DNA from: a virus
Virus record (IMG/VR): IMGVR_UViG_3300030101_001247
Location: 1 to 22,124 of that record
Length of the DNA stretch: 22,124 bases
Strand: one strand, 5' to 3'
Made by a program: the position numbers and the translations under genes. Of the stretch, positions 12,712 to 21,535 are shown one piece after another; within the stretch, counting starts at the first letter, position 1, and each line of letters starts with the position of its first letter. The notes under the pieces are model-generated. The model was not told where the DNA came from and did not search any database. It worked only from the letters and a program-made list of their open reading frames with translations.

Positions 12712-14885
12712 TGGCTGGTGTGATTAAGTCTAAAGGCAACCAAATTTTTACTACAGGTGTTCGTCAGGTCAACACAGATACTGGTAGTGGTCTTGTTGGC
12801 CAAGCTATGCAGCGTGCTAGTAATCGCATTGCCGATCAAATGTATCGTGATGCTGTTATTGAGCAACGTGAGTTTGGTGAACAAGCCGCTCTTACTGCTC
12901 CAATACGTGACGAAAAAACAAACAAGTTACAGTTTGTAGATATAACAGAAGATATGAGCCGCGTTGCACGGAACGCGGCTCGCCCCATTCTTGAGCGTGA
13001 CTACGCTAGAGCATTCAAAGTCGATGTTGAAACAGCGTTGATTAAAGCACGCTCAGAATCAAAAACATCTGATGAGTTTATATCAAAGTCCCAGACAATT
13101 ATCTCTGGGATGCGCGATGCTGTGCCGGATGAGTTTCAGTTCCTTACTGATCGTGTGATTGACGATAGCTCAACGATTGTTCAGAACCAGCATTACAATG
13201 CAATGCTGTTAGCAGAATCAAGAGAGCAAGAACGTATTCGTCTTGAAAATTTACAAATTCAATATGCAGATCAAGTTGATACTGTCAGAGCATTAGTACA
13301 AGACAATAAATACGGCAGTGCAAATGCAATGCGTGAAGCTATCCTTGCTGATATGCGTGAAACTGGCACTGAAGATGGCTTAACAGATCAATTTATTAAG
13401 AGCATTACAGATCAAGTCGATCAAGCCTACTACGGTGAGATTGCATATCGTGAAACAGATCGACTACTCAATCTCGGTGATGAAGAAGGTGTGTTTGCTT
13501 TAAGGAGAGCTTTTCTTACAGGAGATGCAAACGATTCTATTCCAACGATGGGTGTTGCTTCATCAGAACTTGATGATGATGGCAAACTACGTATCAACAT
13601 GACACCGAAACTGATCGATCAAGATCAGCTTGATAGCATAGGTAGTGTTGCTAGTCGGCGTGTGATTGCAAACCAAATTGGTGTTTTACATGGCGCATGG
13701 AGTGCGAAGTTAGCAGAACGGGCTGAAGCTGCTGCTGTTACAAATCTTATGAATGAAGTGGGTGATGGCAACTCAAATGTAACAGGCGATAAAGCAGCAA
13801 GTAGACTTGATGCAGGATTTGCAGCGGCTGGTGTTCGTACAGATGTAACAGGATGGGCGCTCGATGAAACTGTTTCAAAAATTATGGATAACGATCAACT
13901 GCTTTCTGTAATGGTAAATGGAAACATATTGCCAAAGTCATTTGCAGCGACTCTTGATGGTGTTGCAAGTGGCGATATACAGGTTACAGAAGGGGGTCTT
14001 AAAAATCTGCTTACACTTTACAACCTGTCTACCAAAGGTATTGGTGAAGCTGGTCCCGTCCACCGGCCCAAAGGCATGACAGATGAAACATTCATGTTCT
14101 TTGAAGCTGTGCATGGTTATGCAAATACATTCGGAGCAGATCGTGTTGCAGACGGTGTAAACTTCTTAAATATGGGATCGGGTCGTCTGAAAGAACTCGA
14201 ATCAAAAATTCAGATACTATTCAAACAACCCAATCAATCTGCTGAATCAATCATCTCTCAGTTTATGATTGAAAATCAGGATGATTTTGATGGCACGTTC
14301 TTTAGTCAGCCATTAACTCCCGGCTCCATTCAAAAACTTATGCCTGTTGCAATTCGTGCTTTTGGCTCTTTGCCAAAAGATCAAGCTGTTAAGGTTGTTG
14401 CTGATGCTTATCAAGCAATTTATGGAGAAACAAACCTGATTCGTTCACCAGATGGGTTTGAATACAAACGACATGAATTTGCACCTGAAACATTCTATGG
14501 CAGTCGTGGTAACACCTATAATGTTTTTCTTAACAAGGCTAATGACATACTTGCAGCTAACACTGGTAATGTAACTGATGTCATCGGTGAGACACATTTT
14601 TTGTGGCCCAGCAATCAATCAACAAATCGCAAAATTGTTTGGACTGTTGTTGATGCAGAGGGCAACTATGTCCGTCGTAATGGCTCTAGTATGCCACTTA
14701 CTATCAATACCGATCAGATTAACAAGTCTTCACAAATGCAATCTGCATTCAAAACAAACCTTGAAGCAAAGATTGCAAGAGCACGCAATGTTAGAAGCGC
14801 TGTGATAGAGCAAGCTGAAGAATCTTTAACTGGTACAGGAACTCAGGCTGAAGATTATCTGACACGCAGAGGTATTGTGAATTAA
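12711..14885 (+). CDS. Internal virion protein C (T7 gp15-like)
   Basis: This 724-residue, soluble, mostly helical protein is rich in Asp, Gln and Ala. It begins MAGVIKSKGNQIFTTGVRQV and contains QRASNRIADQMYRDAVIEQR (about residues 34-53), a signature I associate with gp15-like ejection proteins of marine podoviruses. In T7, gp15 forms the periplasmic part of the ejection tunnel with gp16. I find no lytic transglycosylase signature and no membrane helix. The size is close to T7 gp15 (747). It starts in a TAATG overlap and its stop abuts the next ATG directly (TAA-ATG). Confidence 0.87.
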   Translation: MAGVIKSKGNQIFTTGVRQVNTDTGSGLVGQAMQRASNRIADQMYRDAVIEQREFGEQAALTAPIRDEKTNKLQFVDITEDMSRVARNAARPILERDYARAFKVDVETALIKARSESKTSDEFISKSQTIISGMRDAVPDEFQFLTDRVIDDSSTIVQNQHYNAMLLAESREQERIRLENLQIQYADQVDTVRALVQDNKYGSANAMREAILADMRETGTEDGLTDQFIKSITDQVDQAYYGEIAYRETDRLLNLGDEEGVFALRRAFLTGDANDSIPTMGVASSELDDDGKLRINMTPKLIDQDQLDSIGSVASRRVIANQIGVLHGAWSAKLAERAEAAAVTNLMNEVGDGNSNVTGDKAASRLDAGFAAAGVRTDVTGWALDETVSKIMDNDQLLSVMVNGNILPKSFAATLDGVASGDIQVTEGGLKNLLTLYNLSTKGIGEAGPVHRPKGMTDETFMFFEAVHGYANTFGADRVADGVNFLNMGSGRLKELESKIQILFKQPNQSAESIISQFMIENQDDFDGTFFSQPLTPGSIQKLMPVAIRAFGSLPKDQAVKVVADAYQAIYGETNLIRSPDGFEYKRHEFAPETFYGSRGNTYNVFLNKANDILAANTGNVTDVIGETHFLWPSNQSTNRKIVWTVVDAEGNYVRRNGSSMPLTINTDQINKSSQMQSAFKTNLEAKIARARNVRSAVIEQAEESLTGTGTQAEDYLTRRGIVN

Positions 14886-17800
14886 ATGATTGCTGGTGTT
14901 GAAAGCTCTTACGTTCTCCCACGAGATATTGGCGCTGTAGAAAGTAGACCGTCAGATGGTGTGAGCTTTGGCGAAGCATTTCGTGCAACCTTTGCATATA
15001 ACTACAGGCCGCTGCTTGATGCTGCGGCAGAGCAAGTAGAGTTTGGCGCTCGTACATATGATCCTATGTTTGATCCATTCACACCAGAACGTATCGCTGG
15101 GTATGAAGATGAATTGAATGAACTAGCGCTTGCCAAAGACGAAGAACATTTTAAGTCCATCACATCAAACATTGATCGACGCAGGGCTGAGAAGCAAACA
15201 CTAGCGGAAGCTGGGATGTGGTCTGGCGGTATGTGGGTTGCTGCTTTGATTGACCCTATGAATATTGCTTTTGCAATTCCTGTCTGGGGACAGCTTGGCT
15301 TGATGGCCAAGGGTGGCATGACAGTAAGGCAGGCTGCTGCTGCATCAGCACGGGGTGGTTTTGTTACTGGTTTAGTATCTGAAGGCATACGCGCTCCTTT
15401 TGATAGAACAAATACTGCAACTGAAACTGGAATGAATCTTGCCACTATGACAGCGGTAAGCACGATTCTTGGTTCTGTGCCTGCTATGGCTCGTGGCAGC
15501 TATAATTCAGTGCGCAAAGGCGCTGCTATGCGCGATGAAATTTTCCAAGGCAAAGGCACACTACCTGAGTCATTTGGTGGACGTACTATTAGCTATGCTT
15601 CTAATGATACCGCACCACCGTCAGTGAGTGCAGCAAGACAGTCACAACTCAAAACGCTTGATGATGAAATTGCTAGAATACAAAAACTTCTCGATGAACC
15701 AGAAGCACTCGCAGCAGCATTAGCTGAAGCTCCCATTGAGGGAGCGCGTAATATTCCACTAGATCAATTACGTAAACAACTTGGTCAAGAGTTAGACACA
15801 CTCAAAAAGCAGCGCGTCACACAAAACAAACAAGCTCAAAAAGAAGCTGGTGGTGGTGATACTCCCGGCGTTTCTATCAAAGGCAAGAAAGTCACTATCG
15901 ATGAAAAAGCTCTAAGTGAAGAGTTTGATAAGCGGCCTTGGGTAAAACCAGAAGTTGAGGGTGCGCGTCCGTTCAAAGAATCTGATTTTCTCACACCACA
16001 AGAATGGTCTGATTTCCAAATCATTCGAGCTACTGTTCGTGATGAAATCAAAATGTCAAAAGGTCGGCCGACCAAATCAGCAAAAGTTGCTTATATTAAT
16101 AATACAAATAAGATTGCTTATGATCGCATGGCGCAAGGCAGTGATTTAGTTGAAACACCATTCACTAGCTCTTTAGCGTTTAGAATGCTTACAACACCCG
16201 GCAAACGCATTATGCGTGATGGCACGCCTCTGATGAAGCGTGCATATCACTTACTTGCTGGTGTTGATCAGTTCCGCACACTTAATGTGGAAACAGGCAG
16301 AACACAACATCAATCAGTTGCTCGTCGTGCAAAGACACATGTTGCTCGATCCATTACAACAATCAATGAAATGAAGCAGCTTTGGTCAAAGGATCAGCTT
16401 GGTCGAGGTTTAAGCACTGAAGTGTTGGGATATAACACAGATGATCTTGTTGCACGATCTCAGCAAAAACAAACATTCGATACATGGTTCGGTGGAATTG
16501 TAGATGCAAAGCTCATGCACTCTGCTGGGCGACTTGATTTGACTGATCTGTCTCCAGAGAACCAACAAGCTGTAAAGGTGCTCGATAGATTTTTCAAAGA
16601 TTATCAGATGGACCTGCAAGATTTGAACATGCTCTATGACGGAGCATGGTTCAAACAGCGCGTCGTCGATTTAAATGAAAAGATTGCTGCGATTCGTGAT
16701 GAAAACGCATCGAAGGGTGTTGCTCCAACAGAGAAGCAAGCAGCAGCATTGGAGAGTATGCAAAAGCAAGTTGAGTTCTTTGAAGAACTAATTGAATCTC
16801 GATTTGCAGAACGATATCAGTTCCCGATCTACTATGACAAAGGCAAGATTTTAAGCAGTGAGTCGGAAAGACAGCGTCTTGAACAAATCTTTGCTGATTG
16901 GATTAGGAATCATCCAATCAAGAAAATGTATAATGCAGAAACACAGCGTTTTGAGGCTGTGCGCAGTACAAAAACACCAGAACAAATTGCGAAAGACGCA
17001 GTTGCTGCAATCTTAGAAGAGGGTGAGCCTATCACAATCATGGATGTGGCTGCTGGTGCGCCAAAAGGCAAGCACTTGCGTCATCGTATGATTGATATTC
17101 CAGAGCATTTGATTTCTGACTTTATTATCAAAGACCCGCGTGTGTTGCACAGCTATGCGCAACGTGTTGGAAAGCGGATGGAGTTCGTCCGTAACTTTGG
17201 CAATCGCAGTATCGAAGAAATCCTGGATGAATTTGAAGTCGATATGCGTGCTGCCGGATATTCTGAAAAGAAAATACAAGGATTGCGGCAAGACTTTCTT
17301 TTCGATTATGAGCGGACGATGGGTGAGTACGTTAAAAGCCCAGATCGGTTTGATGCTCAGTTTGGTAAGGCTCTCAAAGAGATTGCTGGCATGTCATATC
17401 TTGATGCAGCATCAATTGCGTCAGTTACTGATGTTGGAAATATCATAATGGAGCGTGGCCCCGGGAATCTGTTCCTTGCTCATCGCTCTGAACTTGATAA
17501 AGCTCTGATGCAAAAAGCAAAAAATGTTGTTCGTCTTTCTGGTGAAGCAAACGAACTTGCACTCGGAGGCTTTCAGCAAAGATTTATTGCTGACAACATC
17601 GAAGGCATAAATCCCAATCTGCAAGAGCGAATTTTTAATCCTATTACACGTGCATATTATAATATTCCGGTGCTTGGTAATGGTCTTGGTACGTTGACGT
17701 ACTGGTTTAAAATGATTGATGGCGTGCATCGCTCCGGTCATTACATGGATGTCTTAATTAAAATGGCTAACAACACAGCGTCAAAAGCTGATGTGCAGTA

Positions 17801-18623
17801 TATGGCTCGTATGGGTTTGAACGAGGACGACGCACGTATCATTGCATCATATCCTCATGAAAAAGGTGATCGTTACATCTATGCCAATGTTGATGCTTGG
17901 CCAAAAGCTACAAAAGCGGAACGAGAGATTCTCCTTAAATGGAATACAGCTATGAATGCTGGTATTGGCAACACCATTCTACACGCTACTTCATATGATA
18001 AGCCTCGCGTTATGGATGGCGTTGTATATGTTCGCCATCGTCCGTGGATGAACAAGATTGGTCTTGAGGTCGACACGCGGGCGTCATCAGCATCTATCAA
18101 GGTTGCCCGGTTGGAAAGCCAAGCGATGACTATGCCATTCCAATTCTTCAACTTTATGCTTGGCGCTACTAATAGAATTACTGCTGGTATGTTTGATCCT
18201 ATGAAGCGTCATCGTCTTGTTGGCGGCGTTGCTTTAATCGGGCTGGGCTACAGTGTTCTGCATCTGAAACAACTTGGTAATCCGTGGTGGTTTGAGAAGC
18301 GCAGTAATACAGAAATTCTACAGCGCAGCATCGATCAATCTGGCCTCATGGGCGTTTATGGTGAGCTTGCATATATAGCAACACATGTTGCAATCGGCAC
18401 AGGCGTAATGACAGCCGATGAAGCTCTCCTCAAACCTAAATATAATCCAAGTATAGGTGATGTACTTACTGAACCTCTCGGTGCAGCACCGGGTATGTTG
18501 TTTGCTTGGTATCAGGCTGCTGAGCAATTCTTTAATGGAGAAGAAACAGAGGCCGCAAAGCAGTTTGGTTACAACTCGCCAACATCTCCATTGATTTCAT
18601 TCCTGCTTGATTGGTTTGAATAA
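14886..18623 (+). CDS. Internal virion protein D (T7 gp16-like)
   Basis: This 1245-residue giant ejection protein is comparable with T7 gp16 (1318). It has hydrophobic stretches at about residues 109-140 (AGMWSGGMWVAALIDPMNIA) and 181-201 (LATMTAVSTILGSVPAM). A coiled-coil-like segment lies near 250-320, rich in Leu, Glu, Lys and Gln. Long helical regions follow, and another hydrophobic stretch lies near 1108-1128 (VGGVALIGLGYSVLHL). It ends PTSPLISFLLDWFE. The family inserts in the inner membrane to complete the DNA channel. Unlike T7 gp16, no N-terminal soluble lytic transglycosylase motif is visible, so peptidoglycan opening must lie elsewhere. A 41-base gap follows before the fibre. Confidence 0.9.
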   Translation: MIAGVESSYVLPRDIGAVESRPSDGVSFGEAFRATFAYNYRPLLDAAAEQVEFGARTYDPMFDPFTPERIAGYEDELNELALAKDEEHFKSITSNIDRRRAEKQTLAEAGMWSGGMWVAALIDPMNIAFAIPVWGQLGLMAKGGMTVRQAAAASARGGFVTGLVSEGIRAPFDRTNTATETGMNLATMTAVSTILGSVPAMARGSYNSVRKGAAMRDEIFQGKGTLPESFGGRTISYASNDTAPPSVSAARQSQLKTLDDEIARIQKLLDEPEALAAALAEAPIEGARNIPLDQLRKQLGQELDTLKKQRVTQNKQAQKEAGGGDTPGVSIKGKKVTIDEKALSEEFDKRPWVKPEVEGARPFKESDFLTPQEWSDFQIIRATVRDEIKMSKGRPTKSAKVAYINNTNKIAYDRMAQGSDLVETPFTSSLAFRMLTTPGKRIMRDGTPLMKRAYHLLAGVDQFRTLNVETGRTQHQSVARRAKTHVARSITTINEMKQLWSKDQLGRGLSTEVLGYNTDDLVARSQQKQTFDTWFGGIVDAKLMHSAGRLDLTDLSPENQQAVKVLDRFFKDYQMDLQDLNMLYDGAWFKQRVVDLNEKIAAIRDENASKGVAPTEKQAAALESMQKQVEFFEELIESRFAERYQFPIYYDKGKILSSESERQRLEQIFADWIRNHPIKKMYNAETQRFEAVRSTKTPEQIAKDAVAAILEEGEPITIMDVAAGAPKGKHLRHRMIDIPEHLISDFIIKDPRVLHSYAQRVGKRMEFVRNFGNRSIEEILDEFEVDMRAAGYSEKKIQGLRQDFLFDYERTMGEYVKSPDRFDAQFGKALKEIAGMSYLDAASIASVTDVGNIIMERGPGNLFLAHRSELDKALMQKAKNVVRLSGEANELALGGFQQRFIADNIEGINPNLQERIFNPITRAYYNIPVLGNGLGTLTYWFKMIDGVHRSGHYMDVLIKMANNTASKADVQYMARMGLNEDDARIIASYPHEKGDRYIYANVDAWPKATKAEREILLKWNTAMNAGIGNTILHATSYDKPRVMDGVVYVRHRPWMNKIGLEVDTRASSASIKVARLESQAMTMPFQFFNFMLGATNRITAGMFDPMKRHRLVGGVALIGLGYSVLHLKQLGNPWWFEKRSNTEILQRSIDQSGLMGVYGELAYIATHVAIGTGVMTADEALLKPKYNPSIGDVLTEPLGAAPGMLFAWYQAAEQFFNGEETEAAKQFGYNSPTSPLISFLLDWFE

Positions 18624-18664
18624 TGTGCGTGGATAGCAGATGCGCTGCATGATAGGAGAAAACT
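18624..18664 (+). promoter_or_regulatory. Leader of the fibre gene with a degenerate copy of the repeated word
   Basis: TGTGCGTGG (18624-18632) differs at one of nine bases from the TGTGCGTTG core of the repeated 13-mer. It directly follows a stop codon, as copy 2 does. The four bases before it do not match well. A small hairpin GCAG/CTGC (18636-18639/18645-18648) and AGGAG (18654-18658) follow, with ATG seven bases later. A weak promoter for the fibre is plausible but unproven. Confidence 0.3.
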
Positions 18665-21535
18665 ATGACGATTAGCCTTTCAGATAATGATCCGCGTATT
18701 AGTTACAGCGTTTCTCAAGGTGTAACGCAAACTACGTTCACTGTTCCGTTTGAGTTCTTCGATCTCGATGATCTCAACGTATATGTTGATGGCACCCAGA
18801 AAACAAAGACTACGCACTATACTCTTGCTAGTGGCGGTAGTGGTTCTACTGGCTCTATCACTATGTCTGTTACTGGTGCCACTGGCGGTAGCACGGTGGT
18901 TATCACGAGGGACATCGATCACGAGCGCACGACAGATTTCCAAACATCTGGTCCATTCAATATCGCATCCCTCAACACAGAGTTGGATCGCTTTACTGCT
19001 ATCGCTGCTGATCTTCAAGATGGTATTGATCGCTCTCTTCGTCTTACTGATTTCGATGCAGCAGCAAGTCTAGTTCTACCAGATGTTAATACCCGTAAAG
19101 GTAAGACATTGGCATTTAACGCATCCTCTGGTGCGGTTGAATCTGGCCCTAGCATTTCTGATGTACAGACAGTTTCTGCTGCTGCGGCTGATATTGCAAC
19201 GCTGGCTGATATTGAAGACGGCACCGATGCTACAAACGCTATCCAAACAGTAGCTGGGATTAGTAGCAATGTAAGCACTGTTGCCGGGATTAGCGGAAAT
19301 GTAACTACAGTAGCCGGTATTAGTAGTAATGTTACATCTGTTGCTGCTGATGCTAGTGATATTGGCACGGTTGCATCTAACATTTCCTCAGTAAATACAA
19401 ACGCGTCTAATATAACTGCTATCCAAGGCGCGGCTGCAAATGCTACAACTGCCACGACTAAGGCATCAGAGGCGGCGGCTAGTCAAACGGCAGCAGCATC
19501 AAGTGCCTCCTCTGCCTCGACATCTGCTGCGACATCGACCACAAAAGCTGCCGAAGCGGCGACTTCTGCCAGCAATGCCTCGACCTCTGAGACCAATAGT
19601 GCGGCTTCTGCGACAGCGGCGGCCTCATCTGCCACAGCGGCGGCGGCAAGTCAGACAGCGGCTGCGGCAAGCGCATCTTCTGCAGCATCTAGTTTTGATA
19701 GTTTTGATGACAGGTATCTTGGACCTAAATCATCCAATCCATCTCAGGACAATGACGGAAATGCCCTAGTTTCTGGTGCGTTATATTTTAATAGCACAGC
19801 TAACGAGATGCGGGTCTATGATGGAGCCAACTGGATTGCCGCCACATCTGCTGGCAATGTCAGCCTGATCCTGTACGAATACACAGCGACATCAAACCAG
19901 ACCACATTCTCTGGCTCTGACGATAACAGCGCCACGCTGTCTTATACGGTAGACAATCTGCAAGTGGTCATGAACGGCATTGTCCTTGACCCGTCAGATT
20001 TTACAGCTACCAACGGCACATCTGTTGTGCTGGCGACTGGCGCTGCTGCTGGTAGTCTCATAAATATCTATGCGTTCAAAAGTTTTACCACGGCTGACAT
20101 GGTTTCTGCTTCGGCTGGCGGTACGTTTGCTGGCAATGTCAATATCACAGCACGGCTCGACGTGGACAACATCCGCATTGACAGCAACACCATTTCGACT
20201 ACCAGCGGTGACATGACGCTTGATGCTGTTGGCGATGTCATCATCGATGCAGACGGAGCAGATATCCGGCTAAAACATGCTGGCACAGAGTGGGGTCGGT
20301 TTGTAGACAGCACTAATAACTTTCTTATTCTTAATCCTATCGCTGATAAAGATATTATCTTCAATGGCATTGACGGCTCAAGCGAGATATCGGCTTTGAC
20401 GCTGGATATGTCAGATGCTGGTAAGGCTGTATTCAACGGTGGCGCAACCTTCGGCGGCAACGTCGGCATCGGGACAACTTCTCCTAACAGTCATCTGACA
20501 ACTCAAACTTCATCGACCAGCACATCAGCCTTTGATTTTGGAGTGCAGGTTAACAATTCATTCGCTTCCAATGACAGCATTTCCGCAATCGGCTTCCACA
20601 ACCGTGCAGACGTAAACGGCACAGGCGTAGGTGGAGCTATTGCCTATGTTGGCGGTGGTGCTAGTGGCGGCTCTGGAAACATCACATTCAATATCAAAGA
20701 CAACAGCGACATTTCAAATGTCGTCGATGTTGCTGATGAGAAGATGCGTATTAACAGCAGCGGCAACGTCGGCATCAATGAGACCAGCCCATCTACTTTT
20801 CTGCACATCGACAACGGTGGTGCAAACGGTTCTGGTCAAGCAGATGCCGTTAGGCTTCACAATCCCGGCACAACAGCCGGTGACGGTGCTGGCATCAAGT
20901 TCACATCAGGAACAAGCACAACAGGCGCTAGTATTTTCGGCATTGGTCAGGCTGCAAATAGCGCCAGTCTGGTATTCCGTGCTGGTGGTGACACAGAACG
21001 GATGCGTATTAATAACAACGGAACCATCATTTCACAAAATGTAGGGTCTACATCTGCAAATCTAGAAATCAACGGCGCATCGACAAACGGCCACTACAAT
21101 ATCCTGATGAATGGGGATAGTGGTAATGGCTACAAGATTGCGTTCAAGCATGGTTCCAGCGTCGTTGGCAGTATCATTACAACTAGTTCCAACACCTCCT
21201 ACAACACAAGTTCAGACGCCAGATTAAAGGAAAATATAGCTGACATGACCGGCGCAATCGCAAGGGTCAAACAGCTTTCTCCCAAGAGATTTAGCTGGAT
21301 TGTGGACGAGCTTGATGCCGCAAATGTGGACGGCTTTCTTGCCCATGAGGCACAGGCCATCGTGCCGGAGGCTGTGACCGGCAATAAAGATGCAGTAGAC
21401 GATGACGACAACCCCATCTATCAGCAGATCGATCAGAGCAAGTTAATACCTTTGCTCACCGGAGCATTACGCGAAGCCATCACCAAGATTGAGACACTAG
21501 AAACAAAGGTCGCAGCACTGGAGGCCGGAGAATGA
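18665..21535 (+). CDS. Tail fibre with T7-like attachment domain and C-terminal S74 chaperone
   Basis: This 956-residue fibre has four parts. About residues 1-150 (VSQGVTQTTFTVPFEFFDLD, DIDHERTTDFQ) are the T7 gp17-like domain that attaches to the tail. Residues 195-224 are three copies of a ten-residue repeat (TVAGISSNVS type), leading into an Ala/Ser/Thr-rich rod to about 345. Beta-rich fibre modules follow (GALYFNSTANEMRVYDGANW; two MRINS/NVGI cassettes). The final 107 residues are a peptidase-S74-type chaperone with Ser850-Asp851 and Lys855 in SDARLKENIADM, then FLAHEAQAIVPEAVTG and a C-terminal helix. The chaperone trimerises the fibre and is then cut off. AGGAG at 18654-18658 precedes the start. 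Confidence 0.93.
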   Translation: MTISLSDNDPRISYSVSQGVTQTTFTVPFEFFDLDDLNVYVDGTQKTKTTHYTLASGGSGSTGSITMSVTGATGGSTVVITRDIDHERTTDFQTSGPFNIASLNTELDRFTAIAADLQDGIDRSLRLTDFDAAASLVLPDVNTRKGKTLAFNASSGAVESGPSISDVQTVSAAAADIATLADIEDGTDATNAIQTVAGISSNVSTVAGISGNVTTVAGISSNVTSVAADASDIGTVASNISSVNTNASNITAIQGAAANATTATTKASEAAASQTAAASSASSASTSAATSTTKAAEAATSASNASTSETNSAASATAAASSATAAAASQTAAAASASSAASSFDSFDDRYLGPKSSNPSQDNDGNALVSGALYFNSTANEMRVYDGANWIAATSAGNVSLILYEYTATSNQTTFSGSDDNSATLSYTVDNLQVVMNGIVLDPSDFTATNGTSVVLATGAAAGSLINIYAFKSFTTADMVSASAGGTFAGNVNITARLDVDNIRIDSNTISTTSGDMTLDAVGDVIIDADGADIRLKHAGTEWGRFVDSTNNFLILNPIADKDIIFNGIDGSSEISALTLDMSDAGKAVFNGGATFGGNVGIGTTSPNSHLTTQTSSTSTSAFDFGVQVNNSFASNDSISAIGFHNRADVNGTGVGGAIAYVGGGASGGSGNITFNIKDNSDISNVVDVADEKMRINSSGNVGINETSPSTFLHIDNGGANGSGQADAVRLHNPGTTAGDGAGIKFTSGTSTTGASIFGIGQAANSASLVFRAGGDTERMRINNNGTIISQNVGSTSANLEINGASTNGHYNILMNGDSGNGYKIAFKHGSSVVGSIITTSSNTSYNTSSDARLKENIADMTGAIARVKQLSPKRFSWIVDELDAANVDGFLAHEAQAIVPEAVTGNKDAVDDDDNPIYQQIDQSKLIPLLTGALREAITKIETLETKVAALEAGE
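19247..19336 (+). repeat. Three tandem 30-bp repeats in the fibre gene
   Basis: Three in-frame 30-base units encode TVAGISSNVS, TVAGISGNVT and TVAGISSNVT (residues 195-224). A degenerate continuation follows (SVAADASDIG, TVASNISSVN, TNASNITAIQ). The units differ at synonymous positions while the residues are kept, so selection acts on the protein. The ten-residue period suits a coiled or beta-solenoid-like shaft where length can change by repeat gain or loss. Confidence 0.8.
19436..19690 (+). repeat. Ala/Ser/Thr-rich low-complexity rod region
   Basis: The translated segment (about residues 258-342) is almost wholly Ala, Ser and Thr with regularly spaced Lys, Glu and Gln (AAAASQTAAAASASSAASS type). 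The DNA is dense in gcggc and gcatc units. Such stretches form the helical triple coiled-coil rods of phage fibres. It marks the boundary between the T7-like base and the variable distal part. Confidence 0.7.

Noticed and set aside
15002-15463. 153-codon open frame on the - strand, and the other - strand frames
   Set aside because: All lie opposite well-supported + strand genes, have no plausible ribosome-binding site or domain pattern, and the region is uniformly transcribed in one direction.
19436-19690. Repeat-rich DNA that might be a CRISPR or mobile repeat
   Set aside because: The repetition follows codons for an Ala/Ser/Thr rod in frame with the fibre; there are no spaced identical repeats.
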